Origin: Thermodesulfovibrionales bacterium
GTDB lineage: Bacteria; Nitrospirota; Thermodesulfovibrionia; Thermodesulfovibrionales; UBA1546
DNA: 8,109 bases
Direction: 5' to 3'
Assembly: GCA_919901705.1 (NCBI GenBank)
Contig: CAKKPR010000213.1
Coordinates: 1 to 8,109, forward strand
The translations under genes were made by a program, and so were the position numbers. The notes under the pieces are model-generated. The model was not told the DNA's origin. It made no database searches and was given only the letters and a program-made list of their open reading frames with translations. Within the stretch, counting starts at the first letter, position 1, and every line of letters starts with the position of its first letter. Shown here one piece after another: positions 1-6,422 of this stretch.

Positions 1-264
1 CCTGTTTGTAGAGGAGAAGGAACTATAAGTATTAAGGCCCCGGCTGTGCTCTGTGCCTTTTGTAAAGGAAGCGGGAAACCATATCCGACGATGAATATTA
101 CCTGTACAGCATGTATGGGTAAAGGGGTTGTGAGTGTAAGCAGTAAAGATATTGAAACATGTCCCACCTGTAAAGGAAAGGGTAGAGAAAAAAGTAGTAA
201 TCTTCCGTGCTTGATGTGTAGAGGCAAGGGAGTGGTAACCAGAAAAGAGGTGGAAGATGACTGA
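1..264 (+). CDS. DnaJ-type CxxCxGxG zinc-motif protein (5' partial)
   Basis: The frame is open from the first base of the window, so the N-terminus is missing; 87 residues are visible. They hold four complete CxxCxGxG-type motifs (Cys pairs at visible residues 18/21, 35/38, 54/57 and 70/73) and the end of a fifth (C3 followed by RGEG). This is the cysteine-rich zinc-binding motif of DnaJ/Hsp40, where two pairs hold one zinc ion and help bind unfolded clients. Canonical DnaJ has four motifs with uneven spacing; here there are at least five, spaced 13 to 16 residues apart, so this resembles stand-alone DnaJ-type zinc-finger proteins more than full DnaJ. No J-domain or DnaJ C-terminal domain is visible, but a J-domain could lie upstream of the window. 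The 3' end overlaps the next gene by 8 bases, suggesting coupled translation. A role as redox or folding chaperone for vesicle proteins is inferred from context only. Confidence 0.8.
   Translation, partial: PVCRGEGTISIKAPAVLCAFCKGSGKPYPTMNITCTACMGKGVVSVSSKDIETCPTCKGKGREKSSNLPCLMCRGKGVVTRKEVEDD
246..253 (+). promoter_or_regulatory. Ribosome binding site of the 45-residue gene
   Basis: AGAGGTGG lies three bases before the ATG at 257, inside the end of the upstream gene. It supports the view that the very short reading frame at 257-394 is translated and not just a gap between genes. Confidence 0.5.
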
Positions 265-394
265 AAAAACAAAAAAGGGTAAAGAAGGTATGGATACTGA
301 CCTCGGCATGGTTAAGTTAAGTTTCGGCGGATTGTTTAAAGGGATAGGAAAACTCATAGACATAGCTGAAAGGGCATGGGAAAAAGGTTTATAG
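257..394 (+). CDS. 45-residue protein matching the GvpH-like N-terminal domain
   Basis: A short frame of 45 codons starts at ATG 257 with a good ribosome binding site, overlaps the upstream zinc-motif gene by 8 bases, and ends in TAG directly before the ATG of the next gene. Residues 13-44 align without gaps to residues 11-42 of the GvpH-like protein at 717-1241: I count 15 identities in 32, including the shared core LF/LLKGI followed by LIDIA/LVDLA. It is thus a paralogue of the GvpH N-terminal segment without an Hsp20 domain. The segment is an amphipathic, glycine-containing helix and could be a docking tag for vesicle proteins or for GvpH itself; that is inference. The following gene continues in the same frame after the single TAG, so this could also be the front half of a split gene. 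An internal ATG at 290 would still keep the conserved part. Confidence 0.65.
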   Translation: MTEKTKKGKEGMDTDLGMVKLSFGGLFKGIGKLIDIAERAWEKGL

Positions 395-637
395 ATGATA
401 AAACTTAGACTTTGGCAGGTTGTAATTATTCTATTTTTCATGCTTGCAGGTTTTATTAGAGTGGTTGGTTATATTTATAAGGAGGCAGATAAGGTGGCTA
501 TTTTAAGGGTTAGATCAGAAATCATAACAGGTGTTAAGCAAGGAACACCCTTCTATCTGAAGGGTTCAAATATAAAACTTATTCCAAAAGGCAAAAGGAA
601 TGCCGAGATAATGATTGCTTCAAAAGAGGAGGAATAA
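395..637 (+). CDS. Small single-pass membrane protein of unknown function
   Basis: This is an 80-residue protein I do not recognise as a known family. Residues 1-5 carry two lysines and an arginine, residues 7-21 are strongly hydrophobic (tryptophan, then a run of V, I, L, F and M), and basic and mixed residues follow. This reads as an N-terminal membrane anchor or uncleaved signal segment with a roughly 55-residue soluble tail. No lipobox or clear signal-peptidase site is seen. The tail has a faint resemblance to the first strands of the Hsp20 domain of the protein at 717-1241 (SEI, then a glycine, LKG and GK in register), too weak to claim homology. The start abuts the TAG of the preceding gene and is in its frame; there is no good ribosome binding site, so translation probably depends on reinitiation or, less likely, readthrough. 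A membrane protein is unusual in a gas vesicle cluster. Confidence 0.55.
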   Translation: MIKLRLWQVVIILFFMLAGFIRVVGYIYKEADKVAILRVRSEIITGVKQGTPFYLKGSNIKLIPKGKRNAEIMIASKEEE

Positions 638-644
638 GATTGGA

Positions 645-677
645 GACTAAGTCGTTGCGACTCGCAACCGAGAAGTC
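645..677 (+). repeat. Short palindrome in the gap before the GvpH-like gene
   Basis: GTTGCGACTCGCAAC at 654-668 has perfect 7-base arms around one central base. As RNA it can form a 6-bp stem with a 3-base loop, and outer GACT (645-648) can pair with AGTC (674-677) across a symmetric internal loop. No T-run follows, so it is not an ordinary intrinsic terminator. It may be an operator or an RNA element before the gene at 717, or chance. The 79-base gap that holds it is the largest noncoding stretch in the window, just longer than the 74 bases after gvpG. Confidence 0.4.
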
Positions 678-716
678 CTTATTAATCTGTATGGATATAA
701 GCAAAGGGGGTATATC

Positions 717-1241
717 ATGGTGAAGAAAAAGGAAGGCGAGGGTTTAGACATTGATTTTGGAATAGGCAGATTGAACATAGGAGGCTTATTAAAAGGTATT
801 GAGAATTTAGTTGACCTCGCAGCGAAGTTGAAAGAGGCAGGCGGAGAAATTAAGAAAGAGGGCGAGATTGACCTCAGCCGTCTAAAAGAAGGCATGAAGG
901 GGGTATATGGTTTTTCTATCAAGACTGCAGTTGGTGGTAAGCCGGTTGTCGAGACATTCGGCAATATCAAAAAGACTCCTGAAGGCCCTGTAGTAGAAGA
1001 GGAGCGAGAACCCTTAACAGACGTCTTTGATGAAAAAGATGAAGTTTTGATTATATCGGAGATTCCGGGGATCAATGGGGAAGGCGTAACCTTAGACTTA
1101 AAAGGAGACATCTTAGAAATCTTAGCAGTAGGCAAAGACAGGAAATATCGTAAAGAAGTCCTTCTGCCGGCTCAGGTCAAGAAGGAAACTCTTTCTCACA
1201 CTTACAAGAACGGTATCCTGGAAGTCAGGGTTAAAAAGTGA
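717..1241 (+). CDS. gvpH: GvpH-like gas vesicle protein with Hsp20 domain
   Basis: This 174-residue protein has two parts. Residues about 11-42 form the gas-vesicle-associated N-terminal segment (GGLLKGIENLVDLA) that is also copied in the 45-residue gene upstream. Residues about 60-95 hold a conserved linker (VYGFSIKT, then a VETFGNI motif), and residues about 102-174 are an alpha-crystallin/Hsp20 domain starting with the typical DVFDEKDEVLIISEIPGI and ending in YKNGILEVRVKK, where the NGIL is the hallmark of the last Hsp20 strands. It stops right there, so it lacks the C-terminal IxI extension that larger small heat-shock proteins use to assemble. Small heat-shock proteins hold unfolded proteins without ATP; in haloarchaea GvpH contacts other accessory Gvp proteins. 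AAAGGGGG at 703-710 supports the start. The last codon is followed directly by the next gene. Confidence 0.85.
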   Translation: MVKKKEGEGLDIDFGIGRLNIGGLLKGIENLVDLAAKLKEAGGEIKKEGEIDLSRLKEGMKGVYGFSIKTAVGGKPVVETFGNIKKTPEGPVVEEEREPLTDVFDEKDEVLIISEIPGINGEGVTLDLKGDILEILAVGKDRKYRKEVLLPAQVKKETLSHTYKNGILEVRVKK

Positions 1242-2186
1242 ATGCCGATAACCGGACTCTTGGAACCATCATTGAAGCTGATTCTATTCGGCGGGAAAGG
1301 CGGCGTCGGGAAGACCACCTGTGCTTCAGGTGCAGGACTTTATTTAGCAAAAAACAAGAAGAATACTCTGCTTATCTCTACTGACCCGGCACATTCCTTA
1401 TCGGACAGCATGGGTATAGAGACAGGAAACGAGATAAAGAAGATAAAAGGGGTAGAGGGATTAAGCGCTATGGAACTCAGTGCAGAAAAGGAATTGGCGG
1501 ATTTCAAAATGCAATATGACGATGAGTTAAGGAGATTGTTTGATACAAGCACTTATCTGGATAAGGAGGATATTGATTCCATACTTGAGCTGCCCATACC
1601 GGGAATAGACGAGGTAATGGGGTTTAAAAAAATTATAGATATGATCGAAGAAGGGACATTTGACAAATATGTAGTAGATACAGCGCCAACCGGCCATGCC
1701 CTGAGGCTTTTGGCGATGCCCGAGCTTCTGGATAACTGGATAAAGGTAATGGCAAAAATGAGATGGAAATACAGATATATGGTTACAAGCTTTGCCGGAA
1801 AATATAAACCTGACAGCGCTGATGATTTTCTGATGAGCATGAAAAAGACCGTCAAAAAAATTGAAGGGTTGCTGAAAGATGAAAATAGATGTGAATTTAT
1901 AGTTGTTACAATCCCGGAGGATATGGCGATTAAAGAAACAGAAAGGATGGTAAAAAGTTTGAACCAATATAATGTGAAGGTCAGGCAGATGATAATTAAT
2001 AATGTTGTCCCGGAGCAGGTCCACTGCCCATTTTGTCAGGCAAGGAGGAAAGGTCAGGATAAATATATTCAGGAAATCACAGACAGATTTAGCGATTTGA
2101 ATATAACAATTGTTCCTCTCCTATCTCACGAAGTGAAGGGGATAGATGCGCTAAAAAGCCTCGGAGCGGAAATTTTTTCGAATTAA
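1242..2186 (+). CDS. Get3/ArsA-family ATPase
   Basis: A 314-residue P-loop ATPase of the deviant Walker A class: G18-K-G-G-V-G-K-T25 with signature lysine K19, switch I STDPAHSLSD (46-55), switch II DTAPTGH (146-152), an NN pair at 253-254, and C262-P-F-C265 followed by QARRKGQDKY. The CxxC-QAR block and the segment PGIDEVMGF (120-128) match Get3/TRC40, the factor that carries tail-anchored membrane proteins, better than the arsenite pump subunit ArsA. Length fits one ATPase unit, which in Get3 works as a zinc-linked dimer. The helical region 159-202 is rich in methionine (M159, M170, M173, M180, M198, M200), as expected for a hydrophobic client groove. The ATG follows the upstream TGA with no gap, so translation is probably coupled. 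Inferred job: ATP-driven handling of hydrophobic Gvp subunits or targeting. No ars operon genes are seen nearby. Confidence 0.85.
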   Translation: MPITGLLEPSLKLILFGGKGGVGKTTCASGAGLYLAKNKKNTLLISTDPAHSLSDSMGIETGNEIKKIKGVEGLSAMELSAEKELADFKMQYDDELRRLFDTSTYLDKEDIDSILELPIPGIDEVMGFKKIIDMIEEGTFDKYVVDTAPTGHALRLLAMPELLDNWIKVMAKMRWKYRYMVTSFAGKYKPDSADDFLMSMKKTVKKIEGLLKDENRCEFIVVTIPEDMAIKETERMVKSLNQYNVKVRQMIINNVVPEQVHCPFCQARRKGQDKYIQEITDRFSDLNITIVPLLSHEVKGIDALKSLGAEIFSN

Positions 2187-2187
2187 A

Positions 2188-2193
2188 AAGGAG
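2188..2193 (+). promoter_or_regulatory. Ribosome binding site of the Cdc48-like gene
   Basis: AAGGAG lies 10 bases before ATG 2204 and favours that start. A second in-frame ATG at 2225 has AAGAAGG (2214-2220) only 4 bases ahead; both would leave the folded N-domain intact. Confidence 0.5.
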
Positions 2194-2203
2194 ATATTTT
2201 TAA

Positions 2204-4351
2204 ATGAATAAGAAAGAAGGTTACATGACATTAAAGGTAAAGGAGGCGCTGCCTAAAGATGTAGGCAGGGCCATAGCACGAATAGATCCTGAAGACATGA
2301 AGAAGATAGAAGCTGAGGTGGGCGAGATTATAGAGATAACCGGAAAGAGAATAACTCCGGCTAAGGTAATGCCCTGCTATGCTGAAGACAGGGGCAAGAA
2401 TATTATCCAGATAGACGGCATAACAAGAGAGAATGCGCAGGTGGGAATAGATGAAAAAATAAGAATCCAAAAAGTAAAGGCTAAACCGGCAGGTAAGATT
2501 ACACTGGCGCCTTTGAGCGTATCGGGTCTTTTGCAAAAAGAAAAAGATATTAAGTATCTCGGTTCATTGATAGGTGGACTTCCGCTGACTGCCGGCGATA
2601 GAATCAGGGCCAGTCTTTTTGGGGCAAGGGCCTGTGATTTTAAGGTAATTGATACGATTCCCGATGGGATCGTACTGATCGAACCGACCACTCTTATCAA
2701 GATAAAGGACAAAGGAACAAAAGATATAAAAGAGACCCGTATATCCTATGAGGATATAGGCGGACTCCACACTCAGATTCAGAGGATCAGAGAGATGATA
2801 GAGCTTCCACTTAAATACCCTCAGATATTTGAAAGGTTGGGGATTGGAGCGCCAAAGGGGGTTTTTTTATATGGCCCTCCAGGTACAGGCAAGACCCTGA
2901 TTGCCCGTGCCGTAGCCAATGAGACAGACGCGTACTTTACCCATATATCAGGCCCTGAAATAATGGGCAAATTTTACGGAGAGAGCGAGGCCAGATTAAG
3001 GGAGATATTTGAAGATGCGCAGAAACATGCCCCTGCCATAATCTTTATTGATGAGATAGATGCCATAGCGCCGAAAAGAGAGGAGATGGGCAGTGAGAAA
3101 CAGGTTGAGCGGAGGGTAGTAGCCCAGCTCTTAGCCCTGATGGACGGGTTAGAATCAAGAGGCCATATCATAGTAATAGCCGCAACCAATATCCCTAATG
3201 TCATAGACCCGGCTGTGAGACGGCCCGGGAGGTTTGACAGGGAAATCTCCATACCCATTCCGGATAAAAACGGAAGACTGTCAATACTCTATATCCACAC
3301 AAGAGGCATGCCCTTGGCAGAAGATGTAGATTTAGAGAGACTTGCCGAAATCACCCACGGCTTTGTGGGAGCAGATTTAGAGGCGTTGGCCAGAGAAGCA
3401 GCGATGTCAGCTTTAAGAAAGATTCTTCCCATCATTGATTTTGAACTGGCTGATATTCCATATGAAACACTGATGGGACTTCAGGTAACAATGGATAATT
3501 TTTTAGAGGCGCTGAAAGAGGTTGAGCCATCTGCCATTCGTGAGTTTTTTGTAGAAGTGCCGGATGTTAAATGGGATGATGTAGGCGGACTAGAGAATAT
3601 AAAAAGAGAGTTGATAGAGGCAATAGAATGGCCTCTTAAATATCCTGAACTTTTCAAAAAAGCAAATACTCAGCCGCCCAAAGGTATTTTGTTGTACGGG
3701 GCTCCGGGTACGGGAAAAACTTTATTAGCCAAAGCCGTAGCAAGCCAGACAGGTGTTAATTTCATCTCTGTTAAAGGTCCAAGCCTGATATCAAAGTTTG
3801 TAGGAGAGAGTGAAAGAGGTATCAGGGAAGTCTTTAAGAAGGCAAAACAGGCGTCTCCAACAATATTATTTTTTGATGAGATAGACAGTCTGGTCCCCCA
3901 GAGAGGTATGGCAGGAGATTCTCAGGTGATTGAGCGGGTAATAAGCCAGTTTCTTACCGAGATGGACGGCGTTGAAGAACTTAAAGGAGTTGTAGTCCTG
4001 GCAGCGACCAACAGATTAGATTTAATTGACCCTGCTATCTTGCGCAGTGGCAGGTTTGATCTTTTGTTCGAGTTGCCTAAACCAGACCAGACGACGAGGG
4101 AGGAAATATTCAAGATACATACAGAAAATAAGCCGCTGGCTGATGACGTTGATTTTAAAGATTTAGCTAAGGAGACCGAAGACAAGGCAGGTTCTGATAT
4201 CGAGTTTATATGTAAGAGAGCATCTATATTGGCAATAAGGGAATTTTTAGGTCAGGGCGCAGAGGAAGGAATACAGAAGCTGGATATTCAGATTTCAAAG
4301 AGACATTTCAATGGGGCGCTTAAGTTGCTCAAGGAACAAAGACATGAATAG
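2204..4351 (+). CDS. Cdc48/VAT-type double AAA ATPase
   Basis: A 715-residue protein with the full Cdc48/p97/VAT layout. The N-domain spans about 9-180 (double-psi barrel, then a second lobe). D1 has Walker A GPPGTGKT (224-231), Walker B IIFIDEID (279-286), sensor-1 N329 and arginine fingers R340 and R343. D2 has Walker A GAPGTGKT (499-506), Walker B ILFFDEID (554-561), sensor-1 N603 and arginines R614 and R617. All catalytic residues are present in both rings. Pore loops are KFYGE (256-260) in D1 and KFVGE (531-535) in D2; the aromatic D1 loop is like archaeal VAT, which threads substrates. The C-terminus (EQRHE) lacks the HbYX motif used to dock on a proteasome. Proteins of this type hexamerise and unfold or pull apart complexes. 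Inside this cluster it likely remodels vesicle assembly intermediates; that role is inferred. It is not GvpN, which is a single-ring MoxR-type ATPase. Confidence 0.9.
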   Translation: MNKKEGYMTLKVKEALPKDVGRAIARIDPEDMKKIEAEVGEIIEITGKRITPAKVMPCYAEDRGKNIIQIDGITRENAQVGIDEKIRIQKVKAKPAGKITLAPLSVSGLLQKEKDIKYLGSLIGGLPLTAGDRIRASLFGARACDFKVIDTIPDGIVLIEPTTLIKIKDKGTKDIKETRISYEDIGGLHTQIQRIREMIELPLKYPQIFERLGIGAPKGVFLYGPPGTGKTLIARAVANETDAYFTHISGPEIMGKFYGESEARLREIFEDAQKHAPAIIFIDEIDAIAPKREEMGSEKQVERRVVAQLLALMDGLESRGHIIVIAATNIPNVIDPAVRRPGRFDREISIPIPDKNGRLSILYIHTRGMPLAEDVDLERLAEITHGFVGADLEALAREAAMSALRKILPIIDFELADIPYETLMGLQVTMDNFLEALKEVEPSAIREFFVEVPDVKWDDVGGLENIKRELIEAIEWPLKYPELFKKANTQPPKGILLYGAPGTGKTLLAKAVASQTGVNFISVKGPSLISKFVGESERGIREVFKKAKQASPTILFFDEIDSLVPQRGMAGDSQVIERVISQFLTEMDGVEELKGVVVLAATNRLDLIDPAILRSGRFDLLFELPKPDQTTREEIFKIHTENKPLADDVDFKDLAKETEDKAGSDIEFICKRASILAIREFLGQGAEEGIQKLDIQISKRHFNGALKLLKEQRHE

Positions 4352-4385
4352 AGAAGTATTTTAGACTACAAAGAAAGGTGGTCGT

Positions 4386-5402
4386 ATGGAAGCTAAGTAT
4401 ATTTTCGGGATCATAGAGACTGACAAAGAAGAGTTTTTAGGCTGCTGTGGATTTGCAGCAGATAAAAAAGTTCATACAATTCCTTATCAGGATATTTCTG
4501 CAGTGGTAAGTGATTCATCATTTTTAGATTATACCACTTTGCCTAAGGATCAGGTTGCAAGGTATCTTCTCACTCACCAGCAGGTGATAGAGAAACTTAT
4601 GGATTCTTACACTATTATCCCTATGCGATTAGGCACTTATGCTTTTAACAAAGGAGAAGTTAAAGAGATTTTATGTAAGGGTCACAAGAAATTTAAAGAT
4701 ATATTCAAAAAGATTGAGAATAAGACCGAGATTGATGTTGTAGCAACATGGAATGATTTGAATTCAACAATTAAAGAGGTCGGCGAAGTGCAAGAGATTA
4801 GAGAGCTTAAAGAAAAATTGATGTCCAGGCCCGGAGGTGTATCTGTGGAAGACCAGATTAAGATAGGCAGCCTCCTTAAGAACGTCTTAAACAAAAAAAG
4901 AGAAAAAATTTCTTTTGAAATAAAAGAGGCATTAGGAAGGGTAAGCATAGATTTAAGGATGCACGACCTAATGGATGACAGAATGATATTTAATGCTGCT
5001 TTTCTTATAGATAAGGTCAGGCAGAACGAGTTTGAAAAAGAATTAGATGCGTTGAATGAATCGTACGGGGGGAGAATAAATTTTAGATGTGTTTGTCCGT
5101 TACCCCCATATAGTTTTTATACTGCTGAGGTTAAAAAACTGCCCTTTAATGACATTGCGTGGGCAAAAGAAAAATTGGAAATTAATGACATGGCAACAAA
5201 AGAAGAGATCATAAAGGCGTACAGGAGTAAGGCCAACATATATCATCCTGATAAGAACATAAACTCTTCAGATGCAGATGGGCAATTTAATGAGATATTC
5301 AGGGCATATAAAATACTTTGCGAGTACTGCGATGGGAATGTTTGTTTGCCGGATAAAAAGGAATTCAGTCAAGATGCCATCATCATAAAGGTAAGGGAGT
5401 AA
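4386..5402 (+). CDS. GvpF/L protein fused to a C-terminal J-domain
   Basis: Residues 1-250 are a GvpF/GvpL-family protein: it opens with KYIFGII, has IIPMRLGTYAF (77-87), an LNAAFL-type motif (IFNAAFLID, 201-209) and the terminal motif CPLPPYSF (237-244), a variant of the usual GPWPPYNF. Residues about 257-315 are a DnaJ J-domain: AKEKLEIN, then ATKEEIIKAYRSKANIYHPD with the essential HPD tripeptide at 287-289, then FNEIFRAYKIL. The J-domain stimulates the ATPase of Hsp70 (DnaK), so this protein could bring Hsp70 to the site of vesicle nucleation, where GvpF/L proteins interact with GvpA. A cysteine-containing tail follows (C312, C315, C320). The helical middle is like the GvpF/L at 5407, suggesting duplication and later gain of the J-domain. 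GAAAGGTGG (4373-4381) precedes the start. The reading frame is uninterrupted across the junction. Confidence 0.9.
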   Translation: MEAKYIFGIIETDKEEFLGCCGFAADKKVHTIPYQDISAVVSDSSFLDYTTLPKDQVARYLLTHQQVIEKLMDSYTIIPMRLGTYAFNKGEVKEILCKGHKKFKDIFKKIENKTEIDVVATWNDLNSTIKEVGEVQEIRELKEKLMSRPGGVSVEDQIKIGSLLKNVLNKKREKISFEIKEALGRVSIDLRMHDLMDDRMIFNAAFLIDKVRQNEFEKELDALNESYGGRINFRCVCPLPPYSFYTAEVKKLPFNDIAWAKEKLEINDMATKEEIIKAYRSKANIYHPDKNINSSDADGQFNEIFRAYKILCEYCDGNVCLPDKKEFSQDAIIIKVRE

Positions 5403-5406
5403 TATT

Positions 5407-6171
5407 ATGGAAAAGGAAGGTAAGTATATTTACTGTATTATCGGCACAAAGTTGGAACGGAATTTCGGCCCCGTCGGCATTGGCGGCAGGGGGGATGAGG
5501 TTTACAGCGCAGGCTATGGCGACTTAAGTATGGTGGTCAGCGCCTCTCCCATAACCAGATATACAGTAAGCAGAGAGAATGTGCTGGCCCATGAAAGGGT
5601 TGTGGAAGAGGTAATGAAGGAGTTCACAGTTCTGCCTGTAAGGTTCTGCACCATTGCGTCGGGTGAGGATAAAATACGGAACCTTCTGGACAGGAGGCGG
5701 AGGGAATTCAAGAATCTGTTAAGAGATATTGATTACAAGGTGGAGTTAAACGTGAGGGCTATATGGAAAGATATGGATATGGTCTTTAAAGAGATATTAG
5801 AGGAGAACAGGGAAATTAAAAGTTTAAAGGAAAACATCCGGAATACCGGGAAAACAAATACACAGACAATGCTGGAGATCGGCAGGATGGTTGAACATGC
5901 GCTGAAAATAAAAAAGGAGCAAGAGTCAGAGTCAATAGAATCTGTCTTAAAAAAAGTGGCGTCCGATTACAGGATTAATAGAAACAGCGATAATAAGATG
6001 TTTTTAAATGCTGCATTTCTCGCAGATAAGGGGAGAGAGAAGGAATTTGATAATTTAATAGATGACCTCGGTGAAAGGTATAAAGACCGGGTTAAATTTA
6101 TGTATACAGGTCCTTTTCCCCCTTATAATTTCGCCACAATTACTATTCATCCCGAGGAATGGGAAAAATAA
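5407..6171 (+). CDS. GvpF/GvpL family gas vesicle protein
   Basis: A 254-residue GvpF/L-family protein: start KYIYCIIG, then the block VLAHERVVEEVMKEF and LPVRFCTIA, a NVRAIW strand, a long charged helical region, LNAAFLADK, and the end motif GPFPPYNF (235-242). In characterised systems GvpF and GvpL are accessory proteins with two alpha/beta domains; GvpF binds GvpA, and both take part in early vesicle assembly, in some species as a minor part of the vesicle. It is closest in this window to the GvpF part of the preceding fusion (both have a WKDM/WNDL block after the central strand). The start lies 4 bases after the previous stop, with AAGGGAG (5393-5399) inside the upstream gene as ribosome binding site. 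Whether it is F or L cannot be told by eye. Confidence 0.92.
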   Translation: MEKEGKYIYCIIGTKLERNFGPVGIGGRGDEVYSAGYGDLSMVVSASPITRYTVSRENVLAHERVVEEVMKEFTVLPVRFCTIASGEDKIRNLLDRRRREFKNLLRDIDYKVELNVRAIWKDMDMVFKEILEENREIKSLKENIRNTGKTNTQTMLEIGRMVEHALKIKKEQESESIESVLKKVASDYRINRNSDNKMFLNAAFLADKGREKEFDNLIDDLGERYKDRVKFMYTGPFPPYNFATITIHPEEWEK

Positions 6172-6195
6172 GGAAGGGATTTATGGAGGACAGCG

Positions 6196-6420
6196 ATGCT
6201 TTTAGTAGACGACCTGTTAACACTGCCCTTTAAAGGGTTTGTGGGGATATTTAAAAAGATCCATGAGATTGTAGAGAGGGAACTATCTGACGCTGACCTT
6301 ATTCGGGAAAGGCTCATGGAACTACAATTGAGATTTGAGTTGGACGAAATCAGCGAAGAGGAATATGAAAGACGGGAAAAAGAACTTCTGGAACGGCTGG
6401 ATGTTATCCAGAGACTATAG
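6196..6420 (+). CDS. gvpG: Gas vesicle protein GvpG
   Basis: A 74-residue protein matching GvpG: hydrophobic LLVDDLLTLPFKGFVGIFKK at the N-terminus followed by a highly charged coiled-coil-like helix with LQLRFELDEISEEEYERREK, the family's signature of a short EISEEEY turn within long helices. GvpG is an accessory protein needed for vesicle formation in several systems and is usually next to gvpF and gvpL, as here. GGAGGA at 6185-6190 sets the start. A noncoding stretch with a strong hairpin follows. Confidence 0.9.
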   Translation: MLLVDDLLTLPFKGFVGIFKKIHEIVERELSDADLIRERLMELQLRFELDEISEEEYERREKELLERLDVIQRL

Positions 6421-6422
6421 TG

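Noticed and set aside
655..690. Possible promoter (TTGCGA as -35, TTATTA or ATTAAT as -10) before the GvpH-like gene
   Set aside because: The -10 matches are poor, spacing is 18-20 bases, and the -35 overlaps the palindrome; in AT-rich DNA such matches occur by chance.
647..1135. A 162-codon reading frame on the - strand
   Set aside because: It lies antisense to the GvpH-like gene, is serine- and proline-rich with no domain, and mirrors the codon pattern of the real gene.
1242..2186. Arsenite resistance ATPase ArsA
   Set aside because: The motifs around the CxxC and PGIDE segment fit Get3, only one ATPase unit is present, and no arsenic genes are nearby.
2204..4351. GvpN
   Set aside because: GvpN is a single-domain MoxR-type AAA protein of about 300 residues; this is a 715-residue double-ring Cdc48-type protein.
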